This document shows positions 1-7,029 of a stretch of DNA of 64,000 nucleotides, piece by piece. The translations under genes were made by a program, and so were the position numbers. The DNA is taken from the NCBI GenBank assembly GCA_964479045.1, contig CAYZJI010000001.1, positions 310,001-374,000 on the forward strand, read 5' to 3'. Under the pieces are notes generated by a model. It was not told the origin of the DNA. It did not search any database and worked only from the letters and a program-made list of their open reading frames with translations. The stretch's first letter is position 1. Every line of letters starts with the position of its first letter. This DNA comes from 2-02-FULL-47-50 sp964479045 (GTDB lineage Bacteria; Pseudomonadota; Gammaproteobacteria; Eutrophobiales; Eutrophobiaceae).

Positions 1-1
1 T

Positions 2-526
2 AATCTGGCAGGTCGCAGTGCAACAGCAGCAAAGGAAATTAAGGCGCTAATACAGGACAGTGTAACCAAAACCCAGGATGGGACCCGACTCGTGGATGAA
101 TCCGGACATGCGCTCAACGAGATTGTGCAGGCAGTCAAGAAGGTCAGCGACATTGTCGCTGAAATTGCGGCAGCATCGCGGGAGCAGTCAGAAGGGATCA
201 ACCAGGTGAACAAGGCGTTGCTGCAGATGGATGATATGACACAGCAAAATGCCGCGCTGGTGGAGGAGGCGGCTGCAGCTGCAGAATCGATTGATGCCCA
301 GTCCCGCGAACTGGAACTCCAGGTCGAGTTTTTCAAGACTAAAGAAAGCAAAGATAAAAAAAGCAAGTCTGAGAAGCCAAAACTGGCTTCGCATACTCAG
401 ACCAGGGCAACCCGCCTGGAAAAACCCGGAACTGACAAACCTTCGGTTCCAAAATCCGATCAGGATACGAAAAAAGTTCTGCCAAAGTTGCAAACTGAAG
501 ACGACAGTGACTGGCAGGAATTCTGA
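2..526 (+). CDS. methyl-accepting chemotaxis protein, C-terminal fragment (cut by window edge)
   Basis: Open from the first bases of the window, so only the C-terminal part of a chemoreceptor is present. It begins with NLAGRSATAAKEIKALI, the helix just after the hairpin tip of the MCP signalling domain. The adaptation helix follows (SDIVAEIAAASREQSEGI, then QMDDMTQQNAALVEEAA). After it comes a charged, lysine-rich linker of about 70 residues, and the protein ends in DWQEF. That end resembles the xWxxF pentapeptide (NWETF in enteric receptors) that tethers CheR and CheB, and cheR, cheD and cheB follow directly. This suggests a receptor whose methylation is served by these neighbours. The sensor type cannot be seen. 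Confidence 0.93.
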   Translation, partial: NLAGRSATAAKEIKALIQDSVTKTQDGTRLVDESGHALNEIVQAVKKVSDIVAEIAAASREQSEGINQVNKALLQMDDMTQQNAALVEEAAAAAESIDAQSRELELQVEFFKTKESKDKKSKSEKPKLASHTQTRATRLEKPGTDKPSVPKSDQDTKKVLPKLQTEDDSDWQEF

Positions 527-723
527 GGGAGTTTGATGAGCCTGGGGGTGGTAAAAATGATAGTGAATTATTATTCAGGGCATAATTTATGGTGAGAAAG
601 AAGAAGAAATCGCCCAGTATTCAGCGTGAAAAGTCTTTGAACCAAATAGTAACAGGCAGCCTGCCTGATTCCATGCAACCTTATGGCAGAGCCGGCCTGG
701 TTAAGGAGGGCGCTGAAAATAAT

Positions 724-1065
724 ATGTCGTTAAACGAAAGTTCAGTTGAAGAGGCTTTGGATGTGACAACCCATGCGCATGAAAATATAGCCAATACTCT
801 TACAATTATATTGGATTCTGATATTACTCTTGGAGAAGCATCTCATATCAGGAAAGTGTGGCAGAATTGTATTGACACTGCAGAAGTGATATTCGATTTA
901 AGCCAGGTGGAGCATATAGATACTGCAGGCCTCCAGTTGCTACTGGCTTTCGTCATAGATCATAAGGCCCGGGGTGGCAAGACAATCTGGAAAGGACATT
1001 CCAGGCAATGTATGGAAACGGCGGGTCTTTTAGGACTCGTCGGGGCTCTTGGGTTAAGAGAGTAA
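724..1065 (+). CDS. STAS-domain protein (anti-sigma-factor-antagonist type)
   Basis: A 113-residue protein with a single STAS fold: a central strand VIFDLSQVEHIDTAGL followed by QLLLAFVIDHKARGG. The usual phosphoacceptor motif D-S/T-x-G is DTAG, with Thr67 as the likely acceptor. I chose ATG 724 because AAGGAGGG lies about 14 bases upstream. An in-frame ATG at 589 would add 45 basic, low-complexity residues and has no good ribosome site. It sits between a chemoreceptor and cheR, where small STAS proteins are common; there they are thought to act as phosphorylation-controlled partners of signalling complexes. No SpoIIAB-type anti-sigma kinase is visible in the window. The target is unknown. 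Confidence 0.8.
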   Translation: MSLNESSVEEALDVTTHAHENIANTLTIILDSDITLGEASHIRKVWQNCIDTAEVIFDLSQVEHIDTAGLQLLLAFVIDHKARGGKTIWKGHSRQCMETAGLLGLVGALGLRE

Positions 1066-1211
1066 TCAGACACAACCTGATTAATGTTTATTGCAATAGT
1101 CTGTGAGTATTAATAGAGGAATATATAAAGCAATGTTTGCTGTAAATATGCATGCCATTGCGATGAGATGCAATGTGGTGTTAGTAATGGCATGATGTAT
1201 CAGCAGCCAGC

Positions 1212-2060
1212 ATGAAACGTGGACTATACGATAGCATTGCATATACCGATCAGGATTTTGATTATATCCGGACACTGATCGAACAGAATTCTGGTATACA
1301 TCTTAATCAAAGCAAACGTGAACTCGTTTATGCCCGGTTATCTAAACGGATACGTGATTTGGGCATTAGCGATTTCCGGCAATATTGTGATTTGCTACGC
1401 TCAGGGGATCAGGTGGAGATAATAGCTTGTGTTAACGCTATTACTACTAATGTGACCTCTTTTTTCAGGGAAGATCATCATTTCACATTTCTGGCAGAAA
1501 CAGTGGTGCCGGAACTTGTAGCAAAATACAGCGCTCCCGGGCAGTCCCGATTACGGATATGGTCTGCGGGATGTGCTTCTGGTGAGGAGCCATATTCAAT
1601 AGAGATGACACTGCGTGATTTCCCGATATTGGATAAATGGGATGTTAAGATTCTTGCGACCGATCTGGACTCGAATGTATTGAAACAGGCACGTGAAGGG
1701 ATATACAAGACTGAGCAAATGACAAAGGTATCTGCAGAAAAGCGAAAAAAATGGTTTTTGCAGGGCAATGAAGGCAATCTGAACAAGGCTAAAATCAAGG
1801 CAGAACTGAAATCACGTATATATTTTCGTCAATTGAATCTTATGGATAAGATTTGGCCTATGCATGGCCCATTTCAGATTATATTTTGCCGTAACGTTAT
1901 TATTTATTTTGACAAGGATAAACAAAAGCTGTTGTTTCAGCGTTTTGCGGATATTATGTCGCCTTCCGGCTATTTATTTATCGGCCACTCTGAAAATCTT
2001 TTTGGGCTTAGTGATCGCTTTCGCTCTATAGGGCGGACAATATACAGAAAACTGGATTGA
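1212..2060 (+). CDS. cheR: chemotaxis protein methyltransferase CheR
   Basis: 282 residues, the usual CheR length (286 in E. coli). It transfers methyl groups from S-adenosylmethionine to glutamates of chemoreceptors for adaptation. An N-terminal helical domain (residues 1-75) contains TTNVTSFFRE, with the conserved arginine. The Rossmann domain has the SAM-binding stretch WSAGCASGEEPYS (about 116-128), the acidic strand ILATDLD and the signature FCRNVIIYF. The stop overlaps the region where cheD begins, so the two are probably translationally coupled. Together with cheD and cheB it forms a complete receptor-modification set beside a receptor ending in a CheR/CheB-tether-like pentapeptide. 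Confidence 0.97.
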   Translation: MKRGLYDSIAYTDQDFDYIRTLIEQNSGIHLNQSKRELVYARLSKRIRDLGISDFRQYCDLLRSGDQVEIIACVNAITTNVTSFFREDHHFTFLAETVVPELVAKYSAPGQSRLRIWSAGCASGEEPYSIEMTLRDFPILDKWDVKILATDLDSNVLKQAREGIYKTEQMTKVSAEKRKKWFLQGNEGNLNKAKIKAELKSRIYFRQLNLMDKIWPMHGPFQIIFCRNVIIYFDKDKQKLLFQRFADIMSPSGYLFIGHSENLFGLSDRFRSIGRTIYRKLD

Positions 2061-2062
2061 TC

Positions 2063-2710
2063 ATGGTTACCAATAACACTGTCATGTATAGCGCCCTTCC
2101 ACCAGCGCTGCCTGGTTTTGATAAGGTAACACGATATTGGGATCAAAAGCATAATACTTTTGCTGCAAAAATCATTCAGGGCGAATACTACGTTACAGTA
2201 AATGATGAATCGATAACAACAGTCCTCGGTTCTTGTGTCTCGGCCTGTATTAGAGACAAAAAACTGCGGATAGGCGGAATGAATCATTTTATGCTGCCGG
2301 GTGATATAAAAATGAAAGACAGGTGGCGAAACAGCCCGGTCAGCGTCGCTGCAAGCTACGGAAGTGTTGCAATGGAACGTCTCATTAATGTCATACTTTC
2401 TCATGGCGGTAACCGTGAAAATCTTGAGGCCAAGCTATTTGGTGGTGGTCGAGTACTGAATATAAGTACAGATGTAGGAAGAGGTAATATGGATTTCGCA
2501 AGGAAATATCTTCATAACGAAGATATAAGACTGGTCAGTGAGGATCTTGGAGGGGATTATCCACGCAAGTTAATCTATTATCCGGCGACGGGGCGCGCAT
2601 TTGTCAAAAAGTTGTTCAGGCTGCATAACGATACATTTTATGTGCGTGAACGTAACTATATTGATGAGTTAAAGCAGGCACCGGTCAAGCCGGATGTTGA
2701 ATTTTTTTAG
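2063..2710 (+). CDS. cheD: chemoreceptor glutamine deamidase CheD
   Basis: CheD deamidates glutamines of chemoreceptors so that they become methylation sites. The catalytic triad known from Thermotoga CheD (Thr21, Cys27, His44) is matched with the same spacing by Thr52, Cys58 and His75 in TTVLGSCVSACI and GGMNHFMLP. AKLFGGG and the region of NMDFARKYL also fit the family. ATG 2063 is preferred; a TTG six bases earlier is in frame and overlaps the cheR stop. The protein has about 40 residues before the core, longer than minimal CheD. No CheC partner is visible in the window. Confidence 0.95.
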   Translation: MVTNNTVMYSALPPALPGFDKVTRYWDQKHNTFAAKIIQGEYYVTVNDESITTVLGSCVSACIRDKKLRIGGMNHFMLPGDIKMKDRWRNSPVSVAASYGSVAMERLINVILSHGGNRENLEAKLFGGGRVLNISTDVGRGNMDFARKYLHNEDIRLVSEDLGGDYPRKLIYYPATGRAFVKKLFRLHNDTFYVRERNYIDELKQAPVKPDVEFF

Positions 2711-2742
2711 AATTGCTGCGACTTGTTGTAAAAAATTCCGGC

Positions 2743-3867
2743 ATGAAGAAAATACGCGTCCTGATTATCGATGATTCCGCCTTGGTCAGGCGTCTCCTCA
2801 CAGAAATACTGGGCTCAGATCCAGAGATTGAGATTGTCGGAACAGCTATGGATCCGCATATTGCCCGCCAGAAGATCAAGGACCTGAAACCGGACATCCT
2901 CACGCTGGACGTTGAAATGCCCAAAATGGACGGCATCAGTTTTCTGAAACAACTGATGCGTCTGCATCCCATGCCGGTTGTCATGGTCTCCAGTCTGACC
3001 GAACAGGGGGCAGAAACCACACTGGAGGCACTGGCCGCTGGCGCGGTGGATTTTGTGAGCAAGCCCAAGGCGGACATATCCAACACGCTCATCGATTATG
3101 CCGAAGAAATCGTCAGCAAGATCAAATCTGCAGCGGCAGTGAAAGTTGTAGCACGTGATTCCCGTACAACACAGAATCGTGTCACCACCGTCCAGACAGA
3201 CAAAAGTGCGGCTTCGGATATTGATGAGAAGTATTCAGCCACAGTTATTCTGCAACGCCCGGTACAGATCAGGAATCTAAAAACCACAGATAAAATCATC
3301 GCCATAGGGGCATCTACTGGTGGTACAGAAGCAATCAAGGAAGTATTGATACAAATGAGGGCCGATAACCCTGCAATATTAATTACACAGCATATTCCCC
3401 CGGTATTCAGTTCGGCATTCGCCCGGCGTATGAACCAGCATTCTGCCATGACAGTGGTGGAGGCGGAGAACGGACAGCAGGTGCTTCCAGGACATGTTTA
3501 TATTGCGCCCGGGGACAAACATTTACTGCTTGTGCGTGATGGCGCAAGATACCGCTGCCAGCTGAATGATGGCCCGCCCGTGAACCGGCACAAGCCGTCG
3601 GTAGATGTTTTGTTCCGTTCAGTCGCACAGAATGCGGGCAAAAATGCAGTAGGCGTGATACTTACCGGGATGGGCGCCGATGGTGCACGCGGTTTGAACG
3701 AGATGCGTGAAGTTGGTGCTATCACTATTGCACAGGATGAAAAGACCAGCGTGGTATGGGGCATGCCGGGCGAGGCAGTCAAACTCGGCGCTGCACAAAA
3801 AGTATTGCCGCTGGATCAAATACCGGACGGAATCAATGCAGCCCTCGCCGAATTGCGAAACACCTGA
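2743..3867 (+). CDS. cheB: protein-glutamate methylesterase CheB
   Basis: 374 residues. The receiver domain (1-125) has the acidic pair Asp10/Asp11, phosphoacceptor Asp56 in LTLDVEMPKMDG, and KPKAD. A linker leads to the C-terminal methylesterase domain (about 185-370), with the serine motif AIGASTGGTEA, the histidine motif ITQHIPP, and GVILTGMGADGARGL with the catalytic aspartate. It removes receptor methyl groups when phosphorylated by a CheA kinase. ATG 2743 gives the canonical MKKIRVLIIDDS start. A TTG at 2713 would add ten residues that do not fit the family. It closes the cheR-cheD-cheB run; the CheA in this window is on the opposite strand. Confidence 0.97.
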   Translation: MKKIRVLIIDDSALVRRLLTEILGSDPEIEIVGTAMDPHIARQKIKDLKPDILTLDVEMPKMDGISFLKQLMRLHPMPVVMVSSLTEQGAETTLEALAAGAVDFVSKPKADISNTLIDYAEEIVSKIKSAAAVKVVARDSRTTQNRVTTVQTDKSAASDIDEKYSATVILQRPVQIRNLKTTDKIIAIGASTGGTEAIKEVLIQMRADNPAILITQHIPPVFSSAFARRMNQHSAMTVVEAENGQQVLPGHVYIAPGDKHLLLVRDGARYRCQLNDGPPVNRHKPSVDVLFRSVAQNAGKNAVGVILTGMGADGARGLNEMREVGAITIAQDEKTSVVWGMPGEAVKLGAAQKVLPLDQIPDGINAALAELRNT

Positions 3868-3955
3868 ATACCGGCCTGGTAGCCCTGCGTACCGGATGGT
3901 ATCAGCCGGGCAGGGCACAGCAAGGCGTGTCACGGTAAATCCATCGGGTGAATTT

Positions 3956-3986
3956 TTGAGTTCCATGCGGTTCATGAGGTTATAAT
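3956..3986 (+). promoter_or_regulatory. possible sigma70-type promoter for the CheZ-like/kinase gene pair
   Basis: A perfect TATAAT at 3981-3986 is preceded by TTGAGT at 3956-3961. The 19-base spacer is longer than ideal. It lies 40 bases before the ATG at 4026, in the only sizeable gap (158 bp) of this plus-strand run. It would let the downstream pair be transcribed apart from cheRDB. Seen by eye only. Confidence 0.35.
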
Positions 3987-4025
3987 TCATTATCCAGTAA
4001 GTTTGCGGTCAGGTGTGAAAGTGCT

Positions 4026-4586
4026 ATGCCAGATACTCCTAAACATGAAGTGCTTGATGTATTGAAGACATTATCCAGAACGGCCAGTGACCTGCTCATC
4101 GAAGAGCAACAGTTGCTGGACAGTGAACTGCAGCGCATGAGCAAGCTGTTGCATGAGGCCGTGGTCAATCTGTCTGAATGTTTCAGTGCCATGAGTAACC
4201 AGATTACCGTTCAGGCGGTGCAGATACGATCCAGTGGTGGTGAGGTTACCGGCGCAGGCGCAAGTAGTCAGGATATTTCCGGTTTGTTGTCGACCACACA
4301 GCAGATGAGTTCTTTTATATCCAGGGCCGTTATTGCATTGCAGTTTGAAGACATCCTCCAGCAACTGGTCAATCATTCCCGCCAGCGTGTAGAAGAAACC
4401 GAAAACCTGTTGCGGTGTATACACGCCAATATTGAAAACCTGAAACCTGAAGTTATGAGTAATGCAGCGATTCTGGAAATGTTGAAAACATGTCAGGACG
4501 AGGTTGGCAAAACCCGTGAGGCATTGACCCTGAGCAATCCTGCACGTCAGGAAACCCTGAACAAGGGTGATGTAATGCTGTTCTGA
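4026..4586 (+). CDS. all-helical chemotaxis-associated protein, possible CheZ-like phosphatase
   Basis: 186 residues, predicted almost entirely helical and soluble. I do not recognise a named family with certainty. Residues 105-114 read LQFEDILQQL. In E. coli CheZ the catalytic Asp143 and Gln147 sit in the similar stretch DFQDLTGQ; here Asp109 and Gln113 have the same D-x3-Q spacing. The end, GDVMLF, is a short acidic/hydrophobic tail, reminiscent of the C-terminal CheY-binding tail of CheZ. It follows cheB and is 16 bases from the receiver-kinase fusion, so a role in removing phosphate from a CheY or from that receiver is reasonable. The CheZ link is inference. Confidence 0.6.
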   Translation: MPDTPKHEVLDVLKTLSRTASDLLIEEQQLLDSELQRMSKLLHEAVVNLSECFSAMSNQITVQAVQIRSSGGEVTGAGASSQDISGLLSTTQQMSSFISRAVIALQFEDILQQLVNHSRQRVEETENLLRCIHANIENLKPEVMSNAAILEMLKTCQDEVGKTREALTLSNPARQETLNKGDVMLF

Positions 4587-4602
4587 TAATGGGCCGGTGC
4601 TG

Positions 4603-6159
4603 ATGTTGCAGAGAATTCTGATTATAGATGATGCTGAGGACATGGAATTCCTGATTCGTTTCTGCATGCATGCCACATGGCCGGAAGCTGTGCTTGAAAT
4701 GTACGATCCGCGCTGCGGCATACCGGAAAAGTCCTTCAACTGGAGCCGTTATGATCTGTTGCTGCTTGATTATGATCTCGGACTGGCGGAACAGAACGGC
4801 CTGGACTGGATGAAAACTCTTGTTCAGGAAGAACATTTACCTCCAGTCGTCATGTTGACTGGTTATGCTACTGACAAGCTTGCCGTCAAAGCTCTGGAAG
4901 CAGGTGTAGATGGTTTTCTGGATAAAAACACCTTAAGCCCGGAAACGTTTTCCAGTGTTGTTAAATCCGTGTTGGTGGCCGCACAACATGGAGAACGCCG
5001 CGCTTCTGCACTGCAGGCAAAGGTCGAGAAGACCCAGTATCTCAGTCCGCAAGACAAACAGAAGATTCTCAAAGGTGCCGCGGAGAGAACAAAGGCCCGG
5101 CAGGAGGAGGCTGATTTTGAGAAAACCCGTGTGCTACCTGTGTCAGCTTTGGAACGGCCGGAAAACCGTCATGTGCCGGATATATCGCTTGCTGCCACCA
5201 AATTGCAACCTGCTCAATCTGCGGCGGGCAACAGTGCAGAGGCCGTTACAGGTGTAACCATGACCAGAGCAGCAAGGGAATTGCCCACTGCAACAACATC
5301 ACAGCGTACCAGTACATCACTGCCCAAGCGGGCAGGATTACAACCGCCGGGCATCAATATTGTGGTTCCGGGTTATACGATCAGCCAGAAGATTGGTGAA
5401 GGTGGTATGGCCTCCATTTATCTTGCCGAACGTGATGAGGATCATCTCAAGGTCGTGCTTAAGGTACTGACCCTGAGCAGTAATGATGATGCAAATCTGC
5501 TGCGGCGGTTCATGCGGGAGTACAAACTCATAGCCCAGATTGAACATCCAAACATCGTCCAGATTTACGAACGTGCATTCGCCAGCAGTTTTGCCTACAT
5601 TGCCATGGAATATTTCAGTCACGGAGATCTGGCCGAGCGCCTGAAAAAGGGATTGGACAGCAGGACCGCCATTGACTATCTGCACCAGATCACCGAAGGT
5701 CTGGGTGCCGCCCATGCCAAAGGTATTGTGCACCGGGACATGAAACCGGCCAACATCCTGTTCCGTTCGGAAAGCAGTTTGGCAATCACGGATTTTGGTA
5801 TTGCCAAGGCCGTGGAATCCGATCAGCTGGAGAAGCAACTGACGGTGGACGGCGCACTGATGGGAACACTGTACTACATCAGTCCGGAACAGATTATGGG
5901 TATGGAAGCAGACCAGCGCAGCGATCTGTACAGCCTGGGAGTCATCATGTACAAAATGCTGACCGGCAAACACCCCTACGCAGGTTCCTCGCCTACAGAG
6001 GTATTCGAGCAGCATCTGAACGCCCCGATTCCGTTGTTACCGGAAAATTTCTCTCCGTTGCAACCATTGCTGGACGGACTGATGGCTAAAGATCCAGACG
6101 AACGTTTCCAGAGCACAGAAGACCTGTTGATGGGGCTGAACTGGAAGGAATGGAGCTGA
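4603..6159 (+). CDS. response regulator receiver fused to Ser/Thr protein kinase
   Basis: 518 residues. The N-terminal receiver (1-125) has Asp9/Asp10 and phosphoacceptor Asp56 in LLLLDYDLG. A low-complexity linker (about 140-255) leads to a Hanks-type kinase domain (257-518). Its glycine loop is GEGGMASIYL, the ATP lysine is in VVLKVL, the catalytic loop is HRDMKPANILF, the metal site is DFGIAKAV, and GTLYYISPEQ and DQRSDLYSLG follow. All catalytic residues are present, so an active cytosolic kinase controlled by receiver phosphorylation is expected. ATG 4603 is preferred over an in-frame GTG at 4597. There are no membrane segments or PASTA repeats. It is the last gene before the convergent junction, and a paralogue lies at 9728-10966 on the other strand. 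Confidence 0.93.
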   Translation: MLQRILIIDDAEDMEFLIRFCMHATWPEAVLEMYDPRCGIPEKSFNWSRYDLLLLDYDLGLAEQNGLDWMKTLVQEEHLPPVVMLTGYATDKLAVKALEAGVDGFLDKNTLSPETFSSVVKSVLVAAQHGERRASALQAKVEKTQYLSPQDKQKILKGAAERTKARQEEADFEKTRVLPVSALERPENRHVPDISLAATKLQPAQSAAGNSAEAVTGVTMTRAARELPTATTSQRTSTSLPKRAGLQPPGINIVVPGYTISQKIGEGGMASIYLAERDEDHLKVVLKVLTLSSNDDANLLRRFMREYKLIAQIEHPNIVQIYERAFASSFAYIAMEYFSHGDLAERLKKGLDSRTAIDYLHQITEGLGAAHAKGIVHRDMKPANILFRSESSLAITDFGIAKAVESDQLEKQLTVDGALMGTLYYISPEQIMGMEADQRSDLYSLGVIMYKMLTGKHPYAGSSPTEVFEQHLNAPIPLLPENFSPLQPLLDGLMAKDPDERFQSTEDLLMGLNWKEWS

Positions 6160-6208
6160 TTTCTTCAGTATTGAGGCACAATAATCAATGCAAAACCTGA
6201 TCTGCTGA

Positions 6209-6586
6209 TTAATCGTTCAGCAGTTCTCCCACAACATTCAGGACATGTGCCGGCTGTACCGGTTTTGTTATCCACGCATCCTTTAAGGCTGCCATTTCAG
6301 TCTCAAGTTTGCCCTGTTCTGATTCGGTGGTCAGCACACACACCGGTGTTTTGGCATATTCCGGAATTTTTTTCAGTTCCTGGATAAAGGCAGGCCCATC
6401 CAGGTTTGGCATATTGACGTCCGTGATGAACAGATCGATTTTGCCTGTTTCCTTCTGACCAAGTTTGGTAAGTGCGTCCCTGCCATCTTCTGCAGTGATA
6501 GTATTATAACCTCCCATTTTAAGCGTGGTGCCTATGACTGCACGCACTGATTTTGAATCATCAATCACCATGATGGTTTTGGTCAT
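6209..6586 (-). CDS. CheY-like single-domain response regulator
   Basis: 125 residues, receiver only. Acidic pair in VIDDSKSVR, phosphoacceptor Asp in LFITDVNMPNLDG, switch Thr in VLTTES, and the invariant Lys in AWITKPV. It has no output domain, so it probably works as a diffusible CheY/PilH-type regulator or phosphate sink. It is the last gene of the minus-strand chemosensory run, after the HPt gene, and ends about 50 bases from the convergent receiver-kinase gene. Whether it binds a flagellar or pilus motor cannot be told from sequence. Confidence 0.95.
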   Translation of the reverse strand: MTKTIMVIDDSKSVRAVIGTTLKMGGYNTITAEDGRDALTKLGQKETGKIDLFITDVNMPNLDGPAFIQELKKIPEYAKTPVCVLTTESEQGKLETEMAALKDAWITKPVQPAHVLNVVGELLND

Positions 6587-6658
6587 TGCAAGTCTCTCTG
6601 TTGTCAGAATTCTTTCTGTGCCGGGACGACCATTTGCTGAATATTAACCAGAAAAACA

Positions 6659-7009
6659 TCAACTGGAAAGCGATCTTAGTTGCTGCTCAAGCTCGGACTT
6701 GGCCAGATGCAGGGTGCCTATCATTGACTGAATATGAGTGGCAAGCTCAGGCAGATTCTTTCTGGCCTTGGCGTCTTCTTCGAGATGCAGCAAGGTGTCG
6801 GTCAGGCAGTTGATCCCGCAATAGCACAATATCGGCCTGAGTTTATGCAAAACACGGGCGAGCCTGTCCCAGTCCTGGGCTTCAAGAGAAGACCCGATAT
6901 CTGTTACAGAGTTATTGATCGACAGCAATCCCATATTGATTAGTTCGCGCATCATGGATGGATCGCCCGCGCAATTTTTATCCAGCAGTTGAGGGTCAAC
7001 AAGATTCAT
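6659..7009 (-). CDS. HPt (histidine phosphotransfer) domain protein
   Basis: 116 residues, all helical. The HPt signature reads LHKLRPILCYCGINCLTD, with His55 as the likely phosphorylated residue (HxLR, where HxLK is usual) and a following helix ending HLEED. It starts 20 bases after the stop of the hybrid histidine kinase, which ends in a receiver but has no HPt of its own. The natural reading is a phosphorelay: kinase histidine, attached receiver, this HPt, then a final receiver. Final receivers could be the neighbouring CheY, the receiver-kinase fusions or the FimX-like protein. The call rests on the motif and on this context. Confidence 0.82.
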   Translation of the reverse strand: MNLVDPQLLDKNCAGDPSMMRELINMGLLSINNSVTDIGSSLEAQDWDRLARVLHKLRPILCYCGINCLTDTLLHLEEDAKARKNLPELATHIQSMIGTLHLAKSELEQQLRSLSS

Positions 7010-7029
7010 AATGTTATGCGCAAGATCGG

